Shown: positions 54,349 through 62,700 of the stretch, in pieces
How positions within the stretch are numbered: the stretch's first letter is position 1
Layout: the number at the start of each line of letters is the position of its first letter
Program-made: the position numbers and the translations under genes
Source of the DNA: Streptomyces sp. ML-6
GTDB lineage: Bacteria > Actinomycetota > Actinomycetes > Streptomycetales > Streptomycetaceae
Direction of reading: 5' to 3'
NCBI RefSeq assembly: GCF_030116705.1
Contig: NZ_JAOTIK010000001.1
Location: 7,530,501-7,594,500 of the forward strand
Length of the DNA: 64,000 bases
Notes under the pieces: model-generated
Told to the model about the DNA's origin: nothing
Database searches by the model: none
What the model saw: only the letters and a program-made list of their open reading frames with translations

Positions 54349-55296
54349 TCAGGTGAGGACGCCGAAGTTCCGCTCGACCCAGTCGTTGTTGTAGACCGTG
54401 CCGAGGTAGCGCTCGCCGAGGTCGGGAGAGATCGCGGCGATGCGGGAGCCGGCCGGGATGGTGTCGGCGCGGCGACGGACGGCGGCCAGGACCGAACCGG
54501 TGGAGCCGCCGGTGAGCAGGCCGTGGGTGCGGGCGAGCAGCCGGCACTCGCGTACGGCGTCCTCCTCGGCGACCATTACCACGTCGTCGGCGAGGCCGGG
54601 TTCGAACAGTTCGGGGATGCGGCTGGCGCCCAGTCCGGGGATGCGGCGCGGGCCGGGCGGGGCGCCGAAGAGGACGGAGCCGAGGGCGTCGACGGCGATG
54701 ATCCGGGTGTGCGGCGAGAACTCGCGCAGGTAGTGCGCGCAGCCGACGAACGTACCGGTGGAGCCGACGCCGATGAACAGGTAGTCGAGATGCTGGACCG
54801 TCTTGAGGAGGGTGCGGGCGGTCTGTTCGTAATGGGCGCGCGGGTTGGCCGGGTTGGCGTACTGGTTGAGCCAGACCACGGCCGGATCCGCCTCGATGTG
54901 GCGCCGGATGTGGGCGATGCGGGACTGGAGGAAGCCGCCGTTGGCGTCGACGGTGTCGACGACGACCACCTCGGCGCCCAGGGCCCGCATGTGATCGATG
55001 CTGGCGGCGTTGGTGTTCGGGTCGACGACGCAGGTGAAGCGGTAGCCCTTGGTCGCGCAGATGGAGCTGAGGGCGATGCCGAGGTTTCCGGACGAGGACT
55101 CGATGACGCGGGCGCCCGGCGCGAGGACGCCGCGGTGCTCGGCGTCCTCGATGAGGCTCAGCGCGGTCTTCAGCTTGACGGAGCCGGCCGGGTTGAGGCC
55201 CTCGATCTTCAGGAAGAGGTCCGAGCCGGGCACCAGCCGAGGCAGCAGGACGAAGAGGTCGTCGGTGACCAGTTCGTAGGCGTGCTCGTAGATCAT
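54349..55296 (-). CDS. sbnA: SbnA-like PLP synthase for the diaminopropionate precursor
   Basis: 315 residues of the cysteine synthase fold. The PLP lysine is in NPAGSVKLKTAL, the phosphate-binding loop is GGSTGSVLAAV and the substrate loop is ESSSGNLGIAL. With an SbnB-like gene immediately after it, the expected reaction is O-phospho-L-serine plus L-glutamate to N-(1-amino-1-carboxy-2-ethyl)-glutamate. The start ATG 55296 overlaps the stop of the FMN enzyme gene (ATGA). The protein also keeps FIGVGSTGTFVGCAHYLREF, as in SbnA. Cysteine synthase is the alternative but fits the operon less well. Confidence 0.9.
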   Translation of the reverse strand: MIYEHAYELVTDDLFVLLPRLVPGSDLFLKIEGLNPAGSVKLKTALSLIEDAEHRGVLAPGARVIESSSGNLGIALSSICATKGYRFTCVVDPNTNAASIDHMRALGAEVVVVDTVDANGGFLQSRIAHIRRHIEADPAVVWLNQYANPANPRAHYEQTARTLLKTVQHLDYLFIGVGSTGTFVGCAHYLREFSPHTRIIAVDALGSVLFGAPPGPRRIPGLGASRIPELFEPGLADDVVMVAEEDAVRECRLLARTHGLLTGGSTGSVLAAVRRRADTIPAGSRIAAISPDLGERYLGTVYNNDWVERNFGVLT

Positions 55297-56519
55297 GACC
55301 GGGGCTCCCAGAGGTCGTCGGGGCCGGTCTCCTCCGCCGCGTAGCGGCCCAGCGCGCTGACGGCCATGCGCAATTCCAGTGCCATGGCCTCCAGCAGGCG
55401 TTCGAGGCCGTGCTCGGGGTCCTCGTCGGCGGCGATCAGCGCGGCGCGGCCGAGGCCGACGGCGCGGGCGCCGAGGGCGAGCAGCTTCACGGCGCGGATG
55501 CCGTCCCAGACGCGTCCGCTGGCGAGGAGGGTGCGGCCGGCGGGGTCGACGCGGCGCAGGCATTCGGCGAGAGGCAGCCCGACGTGGCCGAGGAAGCCGG
55601 TCGGGGCCCAGCCGGTGCCGCCCTCGGCACCGTCGACGGCGACGGCGTCGGCTCCGGCGTCCCAGGCGATGGTGGCGGCCCGGCCGACGTCACGGCCGGG
55701 GAAGAGCTTCACCCAGCAGCGGGCGCGCGGGTAGTTGTTGCGCATGAGCTGGATCTGCCGGCGGAAGATCTCGTCGGTGAAGGTGCCCGGGCTCGCGCAG
55801 CGCAGGACCGAAGAGGCGCCGGCGCCCAGCCGTTCGACGGCGTACTGTCCGGCGAGGTCGGCCGCGACCGCTTCGCTGATCATGGTGAGGCCGCCGAGGC
55901 CGGGCTTGGCACCCTGGCCGACCTTGAGTTCGAAGCCGAGGCGGCCGGTGGTCAGGAGCCCGGTGACGGCGGGGTCGCTGTAGACGTGGTTCCAGACCTC
56001 GGAGTCGGCGTCCTCGGTGCTCTGCTGGACGCAGATGCCGCCCACGCCGTCGGGGAGTTCCTCGCAGTATGCCTGGACGCGTTCCAGCAGGCCCTTGCGG
56101 TGGTCGTCGCCGCTGGAGCGGAAGCCGTTCATGGGGGCGACGTTCTCGCCGATGACCATGGGGATGCCGAGCCGTCCGGCCTGGCGGCTGAGGGCGAGAC
56201 TGGTACTGGTGACGCGGGTGGAACCGAGCGCCGACAGGTAGACCGGCAGCGGGGCGGTGAAGCCGCCGAGGGCGGTGCCGAGGCGGACGTCGGAGTAGAG
56301 GGGTTCGCGGCCGAGGTCGATGAGCTTGGCCAGGCGGCCCGGCATGAAGACGGGCGGGGCCAGGCGCAGTCCGTCGATCTCGTCGCCGGCGGATTCGGGG
56401 ACGGCGCCGAAGACGGCGGTGCCGTAGCTGTCCAGGGGCGGGAAGACGGCGGCGGCGCCGTCGCGGGCCCGGGCGCGGACGGCGTCCTCGGGCAGGCCGG
56501 GTGCAGCCAGCTGGGTCAC
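55293..56519 (-). CDS. FMN oxidoreductase with a glutamate-synthase-like core, lacking Fe-S cysteines
   Basis: 408 residues from GTG 56519, overlapping the upstream stop (GTGA). The core has glutamate synthase FMN-domain marks: ELKVGQGAKPGLGG, RCWVKLFPGRDVGRAATIAW and AVDGAEGGTGWAPTGFLGHV, then LLASGRVWDGIRAVKLLALG. But after ALGARAVGLGRAALIAADED, where glutamate synthases have the three-cysteine 3Fe-4S loop, there is none; the end (HGLERLLEAMALELRMAVSA) looks like lactate oxidase/type 2 isopentenyl-diphosphate isomerase tails. No glutaminase domain is present. It may be a stand-alone amino- or hydroxy-acid oxidoreductase acting on a cassette intermediate, or re-aminate the 2-oxoglutarate released by SbnB. 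Its reaction is not established by sequence. Confidence 0.85.
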   Translation of the reverse strand: MTQLAAPGLPEDAVRARARDGAAAVFPPLDSYGTAVFGAVPESAGDEIDGLRLAPPVFMPGRLAKLIDLGREPLYSDVRLGTALGGFTAPLPVYLSALGSTRVTSTSLALSRQAGRLGIPMVIGENVAPMNGFRSSGDDHRKGLLERVQAYCEELPDGVGGICVQQSTEDADSEVWNHVYSDPAVTGLLTTGRLGFELKVGQGAKPGLGGLTMISEAVAADLAGQYAVERLGAGASSVLRCASPGTFTDEIFRRQIQLMRNNYPRARCWVKLFPGRDVGRAATIAWDAGADAVAVDGAEGGTGWAPTGFLGHVGLPLAECLRRVDPAGRTLLASGRVWDGIRAVKLLALGARAVGLGRAALIAADEDPEHGLERLLEAMALELRMAVSALGRYAAEETGPDDLWEPRS

Positions 56520-57529
56520 GGCGACACGACCCCCGCGATCTTGGGGAAGGCCGTGGTCCGCCAGACGGAGTCCAGGCCGGTGACCCAGCGGGTCAGGCGC
56601 TCCAGGCCGATGCCGAATCCGGCGCTGCTGGGGATGCCGTGCCGGGCGACGTCGAGGTACCAGGCGTACTTGGCGGGGTTCTCGCCGGTTTCCCGCATCC
56701 GGGTGACCAGGGCCGTGTAGTCGTACTCGCGTTCGCTGCCGCTGCACAGTTCGCCGCAGCCCTCGGGGGCGATGAGGTCGAAGTTGAGCAGGGTGCCGGG
56801 CTCGGCCGGGCTCTCCTTGTCGTAGAAGCCGCGGGAGCCCTTGGGGTAGCCGACGATGAAGAACGGGGCGTCGGCCTGGCGGGAGATGCGCTCCTCGGCC
56901 TCCCACTCGATCTCGGTGCCGGCGGCCTGCGGGTACCCGTCGCGGCGCAGGCCATCGACGACCTCGCCGTGCGGGACGCGGGCGAACGGCCGGGCCACCA
57001 GGCGGCGCAGGACGTCGGGGTCGCGGCCGAGGACGGCGAGGTCGTCGACGCACTCGTCGACGACGGTGGTCACGGCGTGGCGGACCAGCCGCTCGGCGAC
57101 GCCCATGGCGTCGTCCTGGGTGGCGCCCGCGTACTCGACGTCGATCTGCCGGAACTCGGTGAGATGACGGTGGGTGCTGCTGGTCTCGACGGGTTCGAGG
57201 CGGACGTTGGGCGCGACGAGGAAGATGCGGTCGAAGGCCAGCAGCGATGCCTGCTTGTAGAGGATGGCGCTGGTCATCAGCTTGTAGCGGTGGCCGTAGT
57301 AGTCGACGTCGACCTGCTTGGCGCCGCGCGAGCCCGGGTCGGTGACGGGGCCGATGATCGGATGGGCCATCTCCACGGCGCCGTCGGAGCGCAGGAAGGA
57401 ACGGGCACCGGCCACCAGCGCCTGCTGGACGCGCAGGGCCGCTCGGGTGCGCGGGTCGCGCAGGTGCTCCAGCGGTGAGGGCAGCGCGGCGGCCTCGGGT
57501 GTCGCCGGGAGATCTGTCTGAAGTGTCAT
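56516..57529 (-). CDS. Stand-alone AsnRS-like enzyme, probable (methyl)asparagine synthetase
   Basis: 337 residues from ATG 57529 (AGGACAGGACAG upstream). It is a class II aminoacyl-tRNA-synthetase catalytic core of the Asp/Asn type: motif 2 area HLTEFRQIDVEYAGATQDDA and motif 3 GFGIGLERLTRWVTG. The N-terminal OB-fold anticodon domain (about 100 residues) is missing. This is the form of the archaeal asparagine-synthetase-related paralogue of AsnRS, which makes asparagine from aspartate, ATP and ammonia. Between glutamate mutase and FMN enzyme genes, the attractive substrate is 3-methylaspartate, giving 3-methylasparagine. That substrate is inferred; plain aspartate or a carrier-bound acceptor is possible. 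Confidence 0.85.
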   Translation of the reverse strand: MTLQTDLPATPEAAALPSPLEHLRDPRTRAALRVQQALVAGARSFLRSDGAVEMAHPIIGPVTDPGSRGAKQVDVDYYGHRYKLMTSAILYKQASLLAFDRIFLVAPNVRLEPVETSSTHRHLTEFRQIDVEYAGATQDDAMGVAERLVRHAVTTVVDECVDDLAVLGRDPDVLRRLVARPFARVPHGEVVDGLRRDGYPQAAGTEIEWEAEERISRQADAPFFIVGYPKGSRGFYDKESPAEPGTLLNFDLIAPEGCGELCSGSEREYDYTALVTRMRETGENPAKYAWYLDVARHGIPSSAGFGIGLERLTRWVTGLDSVWRTTAFPKIAGVVSP

Positions 57530-57608
57530 GTCTGTCCTGTCCTGTCGTTGCCGGGTCGGGGCACCCGCCACCGATGGCGGAGAGGCGCCGGGGCGGGGGC
57601 CGCTCGGA

Positions 57609-58892
57609 TCAGCTCGCCCTCTCGAGACGGGCAGCGGGATCGTCGTAACGGTTCTTGACGTGGTTGAGCGCCTGCAGCAGCCCGGACGAGGTCAGCCGCC
57701 GGGACGGCTGCGCGGCGGTGGGCCGGCCGAGCGGGAGCGACCCGGTGCGGGACCACTCCAGCCGCCCGCGGTCGGAGATGAAGCTGCGGGTGCGCCCCGC
57801 GTTGTCGGGGTGCAGGCAGAAGGGGACGTCGAGGTAGCCGTGGGCGAAGGCGCGGATCAGGGCCTGGCCCAGGTCGTCGTGCAGGTTCAGGACGGCCTCG
57901 ACGAGGGAGCGGGCCTCCGCCTCGATGCCGGTGGACGGCGGCGGAGCGGCCGGCCGCGTGGTGCGGGCGGCAGCGGCGGCGGTCTCCAGCGCGATGACGT
58001 TCTCCTCGACGGAGGGGATGCGGGCCGACTCCGCCGGTGTCTTGACGATGAGCCGGGCGGCACCGGTGCGCACGGCGAGCCGGGCGGCGTCCGCCCCGAG
58101 TCGCAGCGCCCCGTCCCAGGTCTCCGGGTAGACGCCCATGTACGCGTAGACGACCACGTGCCAGGAGACGTCCGGGAGTTGGTCGGCGGCGATGGCGCGC
58201 AGCGCGTGGACGGCCTCCTCGTCCTGCTCGCGACTGGTCTGCTGGGCGTAGCTGAGGGAGACGCTGCGCAGACCGTGCCGACGGAAGAACATGGCTTCCA
58301 GGACGGAGAGGGCGACGAGCAGGGAGGGCGGGCAGAGCTGGCCCAGCATGCAGCCGCCGAAGGTCTCCAGGTGCGGTTCGGCACCGGTCTCGCGCAGGGC
58401 GGCGAGCCTGCGGGACGCTTCGGCCCAGGCATGGACCGAAGTGGCCAGCGGGGTGCGGCCGTAGGGCAGGCAGTAGGAGACGGGGCCGCCCTCGGTGGCG
58501 TCGAGACCGGCGGCGATGAGGGCCTCGACGATCCGGCCGGGTTGTGCGGAGCCGTGCCGCACCTGGACGGGGAAACCGGGGCCGTGGACGCCGTCGAGAA
58601 GACCGGTGGTGGTCTCGACGGGCATGCTGACCAGCGGATAGCCGTTGAGGTGGTGGTCCTGGGCGACGGCCCGGGCGGCGGCGGCGTAATCACCGACGCG
58701 GGTGAAGCTGTCCAGGGTGAGGGTGCCGACGGTGGTGGCGTCGGCGGCCCGGGTGGCGATCAGGCCGGTGCGCATCAGGGCGGGGTCGGCGAAGCCCATG
58801 CGGGGCTGCACGACGAGGCTGCCGGCGCGGGCGGCGTCGGCGACGAAGCGGTGGAAGGCGCCGCCGGCGGGGGCGGGTTCAGCGGACGGCAT
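57609..58892 (-). CDS. glmE: Glutamate mutase large subunit (methylaspartate mutase E)
   Basis: 427 residues of the TIM-barrel subunit of adenosylcobalamin-dependent glutamate mutase. Recognisable parts are SLVVQPRMGFADPALMRTGL, the substrate-arginine strand FPVQVRHGSAQPGRIVEAL, ETFGGCMLGQLCPPSLLVAL and RSVSLSYAQQTSREQDEEAV. With the small subunit it interconverts L-glutamate and (2S,3S)-3-methylaspartate. It starts 14 nt inside the end of the small-subunit gene, so the two are translationally coupled. In antibiotic clusters such a pair supplies 3-methylaspartate (as in friulimicin-type lipopeptides); no catabolic methylaspartase gene is seen here, which favours biosynthesis. Confidence 0.93.
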   Translation of the reverse strand: MPSAEPAPAGGAFHRFVADAARAGSLVVQPRMGFADPALMRTGLIATRAADATTVGTLTLDSFTRVGDYAAAARAVAQDHHLNGYPLVSMPVETTTGLLDGVHGPGFPVQVRHGSAQPGRIVEALIAAGLDATEGGPVSYCLPYGRTPLATSVHAWAEASRRLAALRETGAEPHLETFGGCMLGQLCPPSLLVALSVLEAMFFRRHGLRSVSLSYAQQTSREQDEEAVHALRAIAADQLPDVSWHVVVYAYMGVYPETWDGALRLGADAARLAVRTGAARLIVKTPAESARIPSVEENVIALETAAAAARTTRPAAPPPSTGIEAEARSLVEAVLNLHDDLGQALIRAFAHGYLDVPFCLHPDNAGRTRSFISDRGRLEWSRTGSLPLGRPTAAQPSRRLTSSGLLQALNHVKNRYDDPAARLERAS

Positions 58893-59349
58893 CGGCGTGG
58901 GGCCTTCCGTGCCGGTGCTCGGGCAGGGCGTCGAGCAGGGCGAGCAGCCCGGGGACGGCGTTCGGGCCGGTCAGGACGGCGTCGAAGCCGGCGTCGGTGA
59001 GCGAGTCGTGGACCTCCGGGGCGACGGTGCCCGAGGTGTCCAGCTTCCCTCCGACGACGAGCGGTATCTCGGCCAGCGCCGGCACCGCACGCACCGCGCG
59101 GGCCAGGCCCGTGGCCTCCTCGGCGCCGTGTCCGTTGACCGTGCTGACGACGACGAGGTCGGGCGTGCGGGCCGTGGCCTCCTCGATCAGGACGTCGACC
59201 GGGACGCACGCACCGAGATTGGTGACTTCCCAGCCCTGTTCCTCCAGCAACAGTTGCAGGAAGAGCAGGTTCCAGGTGTGCGAGTCCGAGGCGATGGTGG
59301 TCAGGACTGCGTGGCGCGGGCTGTCCGGGGGCTGGCGATGCGGGTACAC
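58879..59349 (-). CDS. glmS: Glutamate mutase small, B12-binding subunit (methylaspartate mutase S)
   Basis: 156 residues, a Rossmann-type B12-binding domain. The cobalt-ligating His is in ASDSHTWNLLFLQLLLEEQG (D-x-H-x-x-N in place of the textbook D-x-H-x-x-G; from memory this form is usual in actinomycete members). The nucleotide loop is VVSTVNGHGAEEA and the dinucleotide-like turn is PLVVGGKLDTSG. It starts at GTG 59349 with AGAGGAA upstream and is first in the leftward six-gene cassette. It needs coenzyme B12 made elsewhere. Confidence 0.93.
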   Translation of the reverse strand: MYPHRQPPDSPRHAVLTTIASDSHTWNLLFLQLLLEEQGWEVTNLGACVPVDVLIEEATARTPDLVVVSTVNGHGAEEATGLARAVRAVPALAEIPLVVGGKLDTSGTVAPEVHDSLTDAGFDAVLTGPNAVPGLLALLDALPEHRHGRPHADAVR

Positions 59350-59722
59350 GACCGGCTTTTCCTCTCGACACCGTGATGGGCCGCGACCGCTGTGATCGGG
59401 CCGGGTACCCGTGAAATCGCCCTCCGTGGGGGCGTCCGGGCTGGGCGTTGGTAACCCGGTCCATGGTGGCCAGCGGTGATCGCGGGCGGCACTGGGCAGT
59501 TGTGACCATCCCCGGGGGAGTCATTTGTGTCCACTGGGGTCATGTGTCCGTGCGTCCTAGCCTGCTCGTCGCGGACGTTCGGCGCCGGCGGTCGCGGTTC
59601 CGTCGGCGGCACGGTCCCGGCCCGCCCGGAGGCCCCGCCCCGCCCCTCGCCGCGCGCCGTACGACGTGCCGCCCGTGAACCGCTTGTACCGCTGACGATG
59701 TCCTGACGATGGGGAGAGAACG
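59350..59722. promoter_or_regulatory. Divergent promoter region, mutase cassette / NRPS gene 4
   Basis: 373 nt with no gene. It must hold the promoters for both the leftward precursor cassette and NRPS gene 4, so supply and assembly may be switched on together. A short repeat, GTCATTTGTGTCC followed by GTCATGTGTCC (59519-59550), lies in it. I looked for a cobalamin riboswitch in front of the small-subunit gene and saw none. Confidence 0.55.
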
Positions 59723-62700
59723 GTGGCTGATCACCAGCTGGGGGAGTGGCGGCACGCACTGGCGGGCCTCGAGCCGTTGGAACTGCCCTCGGACCGCCGT
59801 CCGTCGGACGACGGGCCGGGCCCTGCGGACCGGGTCCCGTTCGACGTGCCCGCCCGCACCGCCGACGCGCTGGCCGCGCTGGCCCGCGACCGGGGCGTGG
59901 AGCTGCCCGCGGTCCTGCTGACGGTGTTCCACACGCTGCTGGCGCGGCACGCCGGCCGGGGCGACGTCCCGGTGGCGGTGCCGGCGGACGGCACACGGGA
60001 CACGGACACGGCGACCGTGGTGCGGGGCCCGGCCGGCGACCCGGCGCTCACCGAGGCCGTGGCACACGTCGCGCGGGGCATGGCGGACGCCGTCGCCCGC
60101 GGTCCGGTGCCCCTCGCGGCGCTGACCGAAGCGGCCGGCGGCGCGGAGGCCGCGGCGGCGTGGTTCGCATGGCGCACAGCCGACCGGGAGGCCACCGCGT
60201 TCCCGCCGGACGCGCACGTCACGCTGGAGGTCCTCGCGGACGGCGCGCGGCTGAGCGGCGTCCTCGGCTACCGCACCGACCTGTTCGAACGGGCCACGGC
60301 GGAGCGGATGGCGGGGCACCTCGCGACGCTCGCGCATTCCGCCGCCCACACTCCCGGGGAGCCGCTCAGCGCGCTGGAGATGCTGACGGAGCCGGAGCGG
60401 CACCGGATCCTGACCGAGTGGAACGGGCCGCGTTCCGTTTTCCCGGACACCACGACCGTGCACCGGCTGGTGGAGCAGCAGGTCGCGCACCGGCCCGACG
60501 CGGTGGCCCTGGAGCACGGCGAACAGCGGCTGACCTACCGGGAGCTGGACGAGCGGGCCGAGGGGCTGGCACGGTACCTGGCGGAGCGCGGCGTCGGCCC
60601 CGGCACGCTGGTCGCGGTGTGCCTGGACCAGGGCCCGGACCTGGTGTGCGCGCTGCTCGGCGTACTCAAGTCGGGTGCCGCCTACGTGCCGTTGGACCCC
60701 GCCTACCCGGCCGAGCGGCTGCGGTACATGGTCGAGGACAGTGCCGCGCCGGTGGTGGTGACGCAGTCCGTGCACGCGGACCTCTTCGCACCGGGCACCG
60801 CGCTGCTGCTGGCCGACCGGGAGTGGCCGGCCGCCACCGGCACCGCCCCGGCCACCGCCGCGGGCCCGGACGACGTGGCGTACGTCATCTACACCTCGGG
60901 TTCGACGGGCCGCCCCAAGGGCGTGCGGGTCGGGCACCGGGGTGTGGTCAATTACCTGCACTGGTGCGACCGGAACTACCCTCCGGCACCCGGTGCGCGG
61001 ATCGGTTCGCTGCTGTGCTCGTCGGCGGCCTTCGACCTGACGGTGACCGCGCTGTTCCTGCCGCTGGTGCAGGGACTGTGCCTGGTGGTGCCGGAGCCGG
61101 AGCCGGGACGGACGGTGTTCGACGCGGCCGTGGACATCGTCGCGACCGGTGTCCCGATCAGCTTCCTGAAGGCGACGCCCGCGCACCTGGAACTGCTGAC
61201 CGCCCGGCTGGAGCAGGACGGCGTACGGCACGGCATCGCCACGATGGTCGTGGGCGGCGAGGACCTGGCACCGGCGCTGGCGCACCGGGCCCTGACCCTG
61301 GGCACCGGGAACACCGCGATCGTCAACGAGTACGGCCCGACCGAGGGAACCGTCGGCAACGTGGTCAGCCGGACGACGACGGTGGACCCGGCGGCGGACC
61401 ACGTGCCGATGGGCCGGGCGATCGACAACACCGAGGTGTACGTGGTCGGGGCGCACGGCGAGGTCCAGCCGGTCGGAGTCCCCGGCGAACTGCTGATCGG
61501 CGGCGTCAACGTGGCCCTCGGCTATCTGGACCGGCCCGACCTGACGGCGCGGCGGTTCGTACCCCACCCGTTCTCGGCCGACCCCGAGGCACGCGTGTAC
61601 CGCACCGGCGACCTGGTGAAGTGGCTGCCGGACGGGCGCCTGGTCTACCTGGGCCGCATGGACGACCAGATCAAGCTGCGCGGGCACCGGGTGGAAATCG
61701 GAGAGATCGAGAACGCCCTGCTGTCCCGGCCGGCCGTCGCGGCGGCCACGGTCGTGGTCCGCGAGGACGTTCCGGGCGACAAGCGCCTGGTGGCGTACCT
61801 GGTCCCGGCCGGCGGCACGGCCGTGGCCGTGGCCGGGCTGCGCGCGGCCCTGGCGCGGGAGCTGCCCGAGCACATGCTGCCCGCCCGGTACGTCGTACTG
61901 GAACGGCTGCCGCTCACCCCGAACGGCAAGGTGGACCGGCGGGCGCTGCCCGCGCCCGAGGGCCACCGCCCGGACGTCTCCGCTGCATTCGCCGCGCCCC
62001 GTACACCCACCCAGCGAACCGTCGCCGGCATCTGGGCCGAACTCCTGGGCGTCGACGAGGTCGGCGCGGACGACGACTTCTTCGAGCTGGGCGGCCACTC
62101 CCTGCTGGCCGCCCGGGTCGCCGCCCGGCTGCGTCGGGACCTCGGGGTGGACGTGCCGTACCGGACCCTGTTCGACGCGCCGACACCGGCCCTGCTGGCA
62201 ACGGCCGTGGACGCGCTGGACCCGGGCACCTGCGCCACGATCCCGCGCGCGGACCGGTCGACGGGCGCCCTGCCCCTGTCCTTCGCACAACAACGCCTGT
62301 GGTTCCTGGATCGGTTGGCGCCGGACCGGGCCGAGTACGCGATCCCGGTGGGGCTGCGGGTCGAGGGAGACTTCGCACCGGACGCGTTCGGCGCCGCGCT
62401 GACGGCCCTGACCACCTCGCACGAGATCCTGCGGACCCGGTTCGTCACGGACGCCGGGGGACGCCCCTGCCAGGTCGTCGACGCCGTGCGAGAGGTGGCG
62501 GTGGACGTCCACGACGCCCGGCACCTCGGTGCCGACGCCGCGCGCGAGATGCTGCGCGAGGCGGCGGGACGACCGTTCGACCTGGCCACCGGGCCGCTGC
62601 TGCGCGCGATGGCGGTGCGGGTGGCCGACACGGAGTGGCTGCTGCTGCTGACGGTGCACCACATCGTCTCCGACGGCTGGTCGGAGGGCATCCTGGCCCG

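Noticed and set aside
58879..59349. Loss of the B12-binding motif in the mutase small subunit (Asn instead of Gly)
   Set aside because: The key Asp and His are kept, and the D-x-H-x-x-N form is, as I recall, usual in actinomycete antibiotic-type mutases, so it is not a sign of inactivity.
59350..59722. Cobalamin riboswitch upstream of the glutamate mutase genes
   Set aside because: Looked for the B12-box and surrounding helices on the minus strand and found no convincing match; only a reversed partial resemblance was seen.
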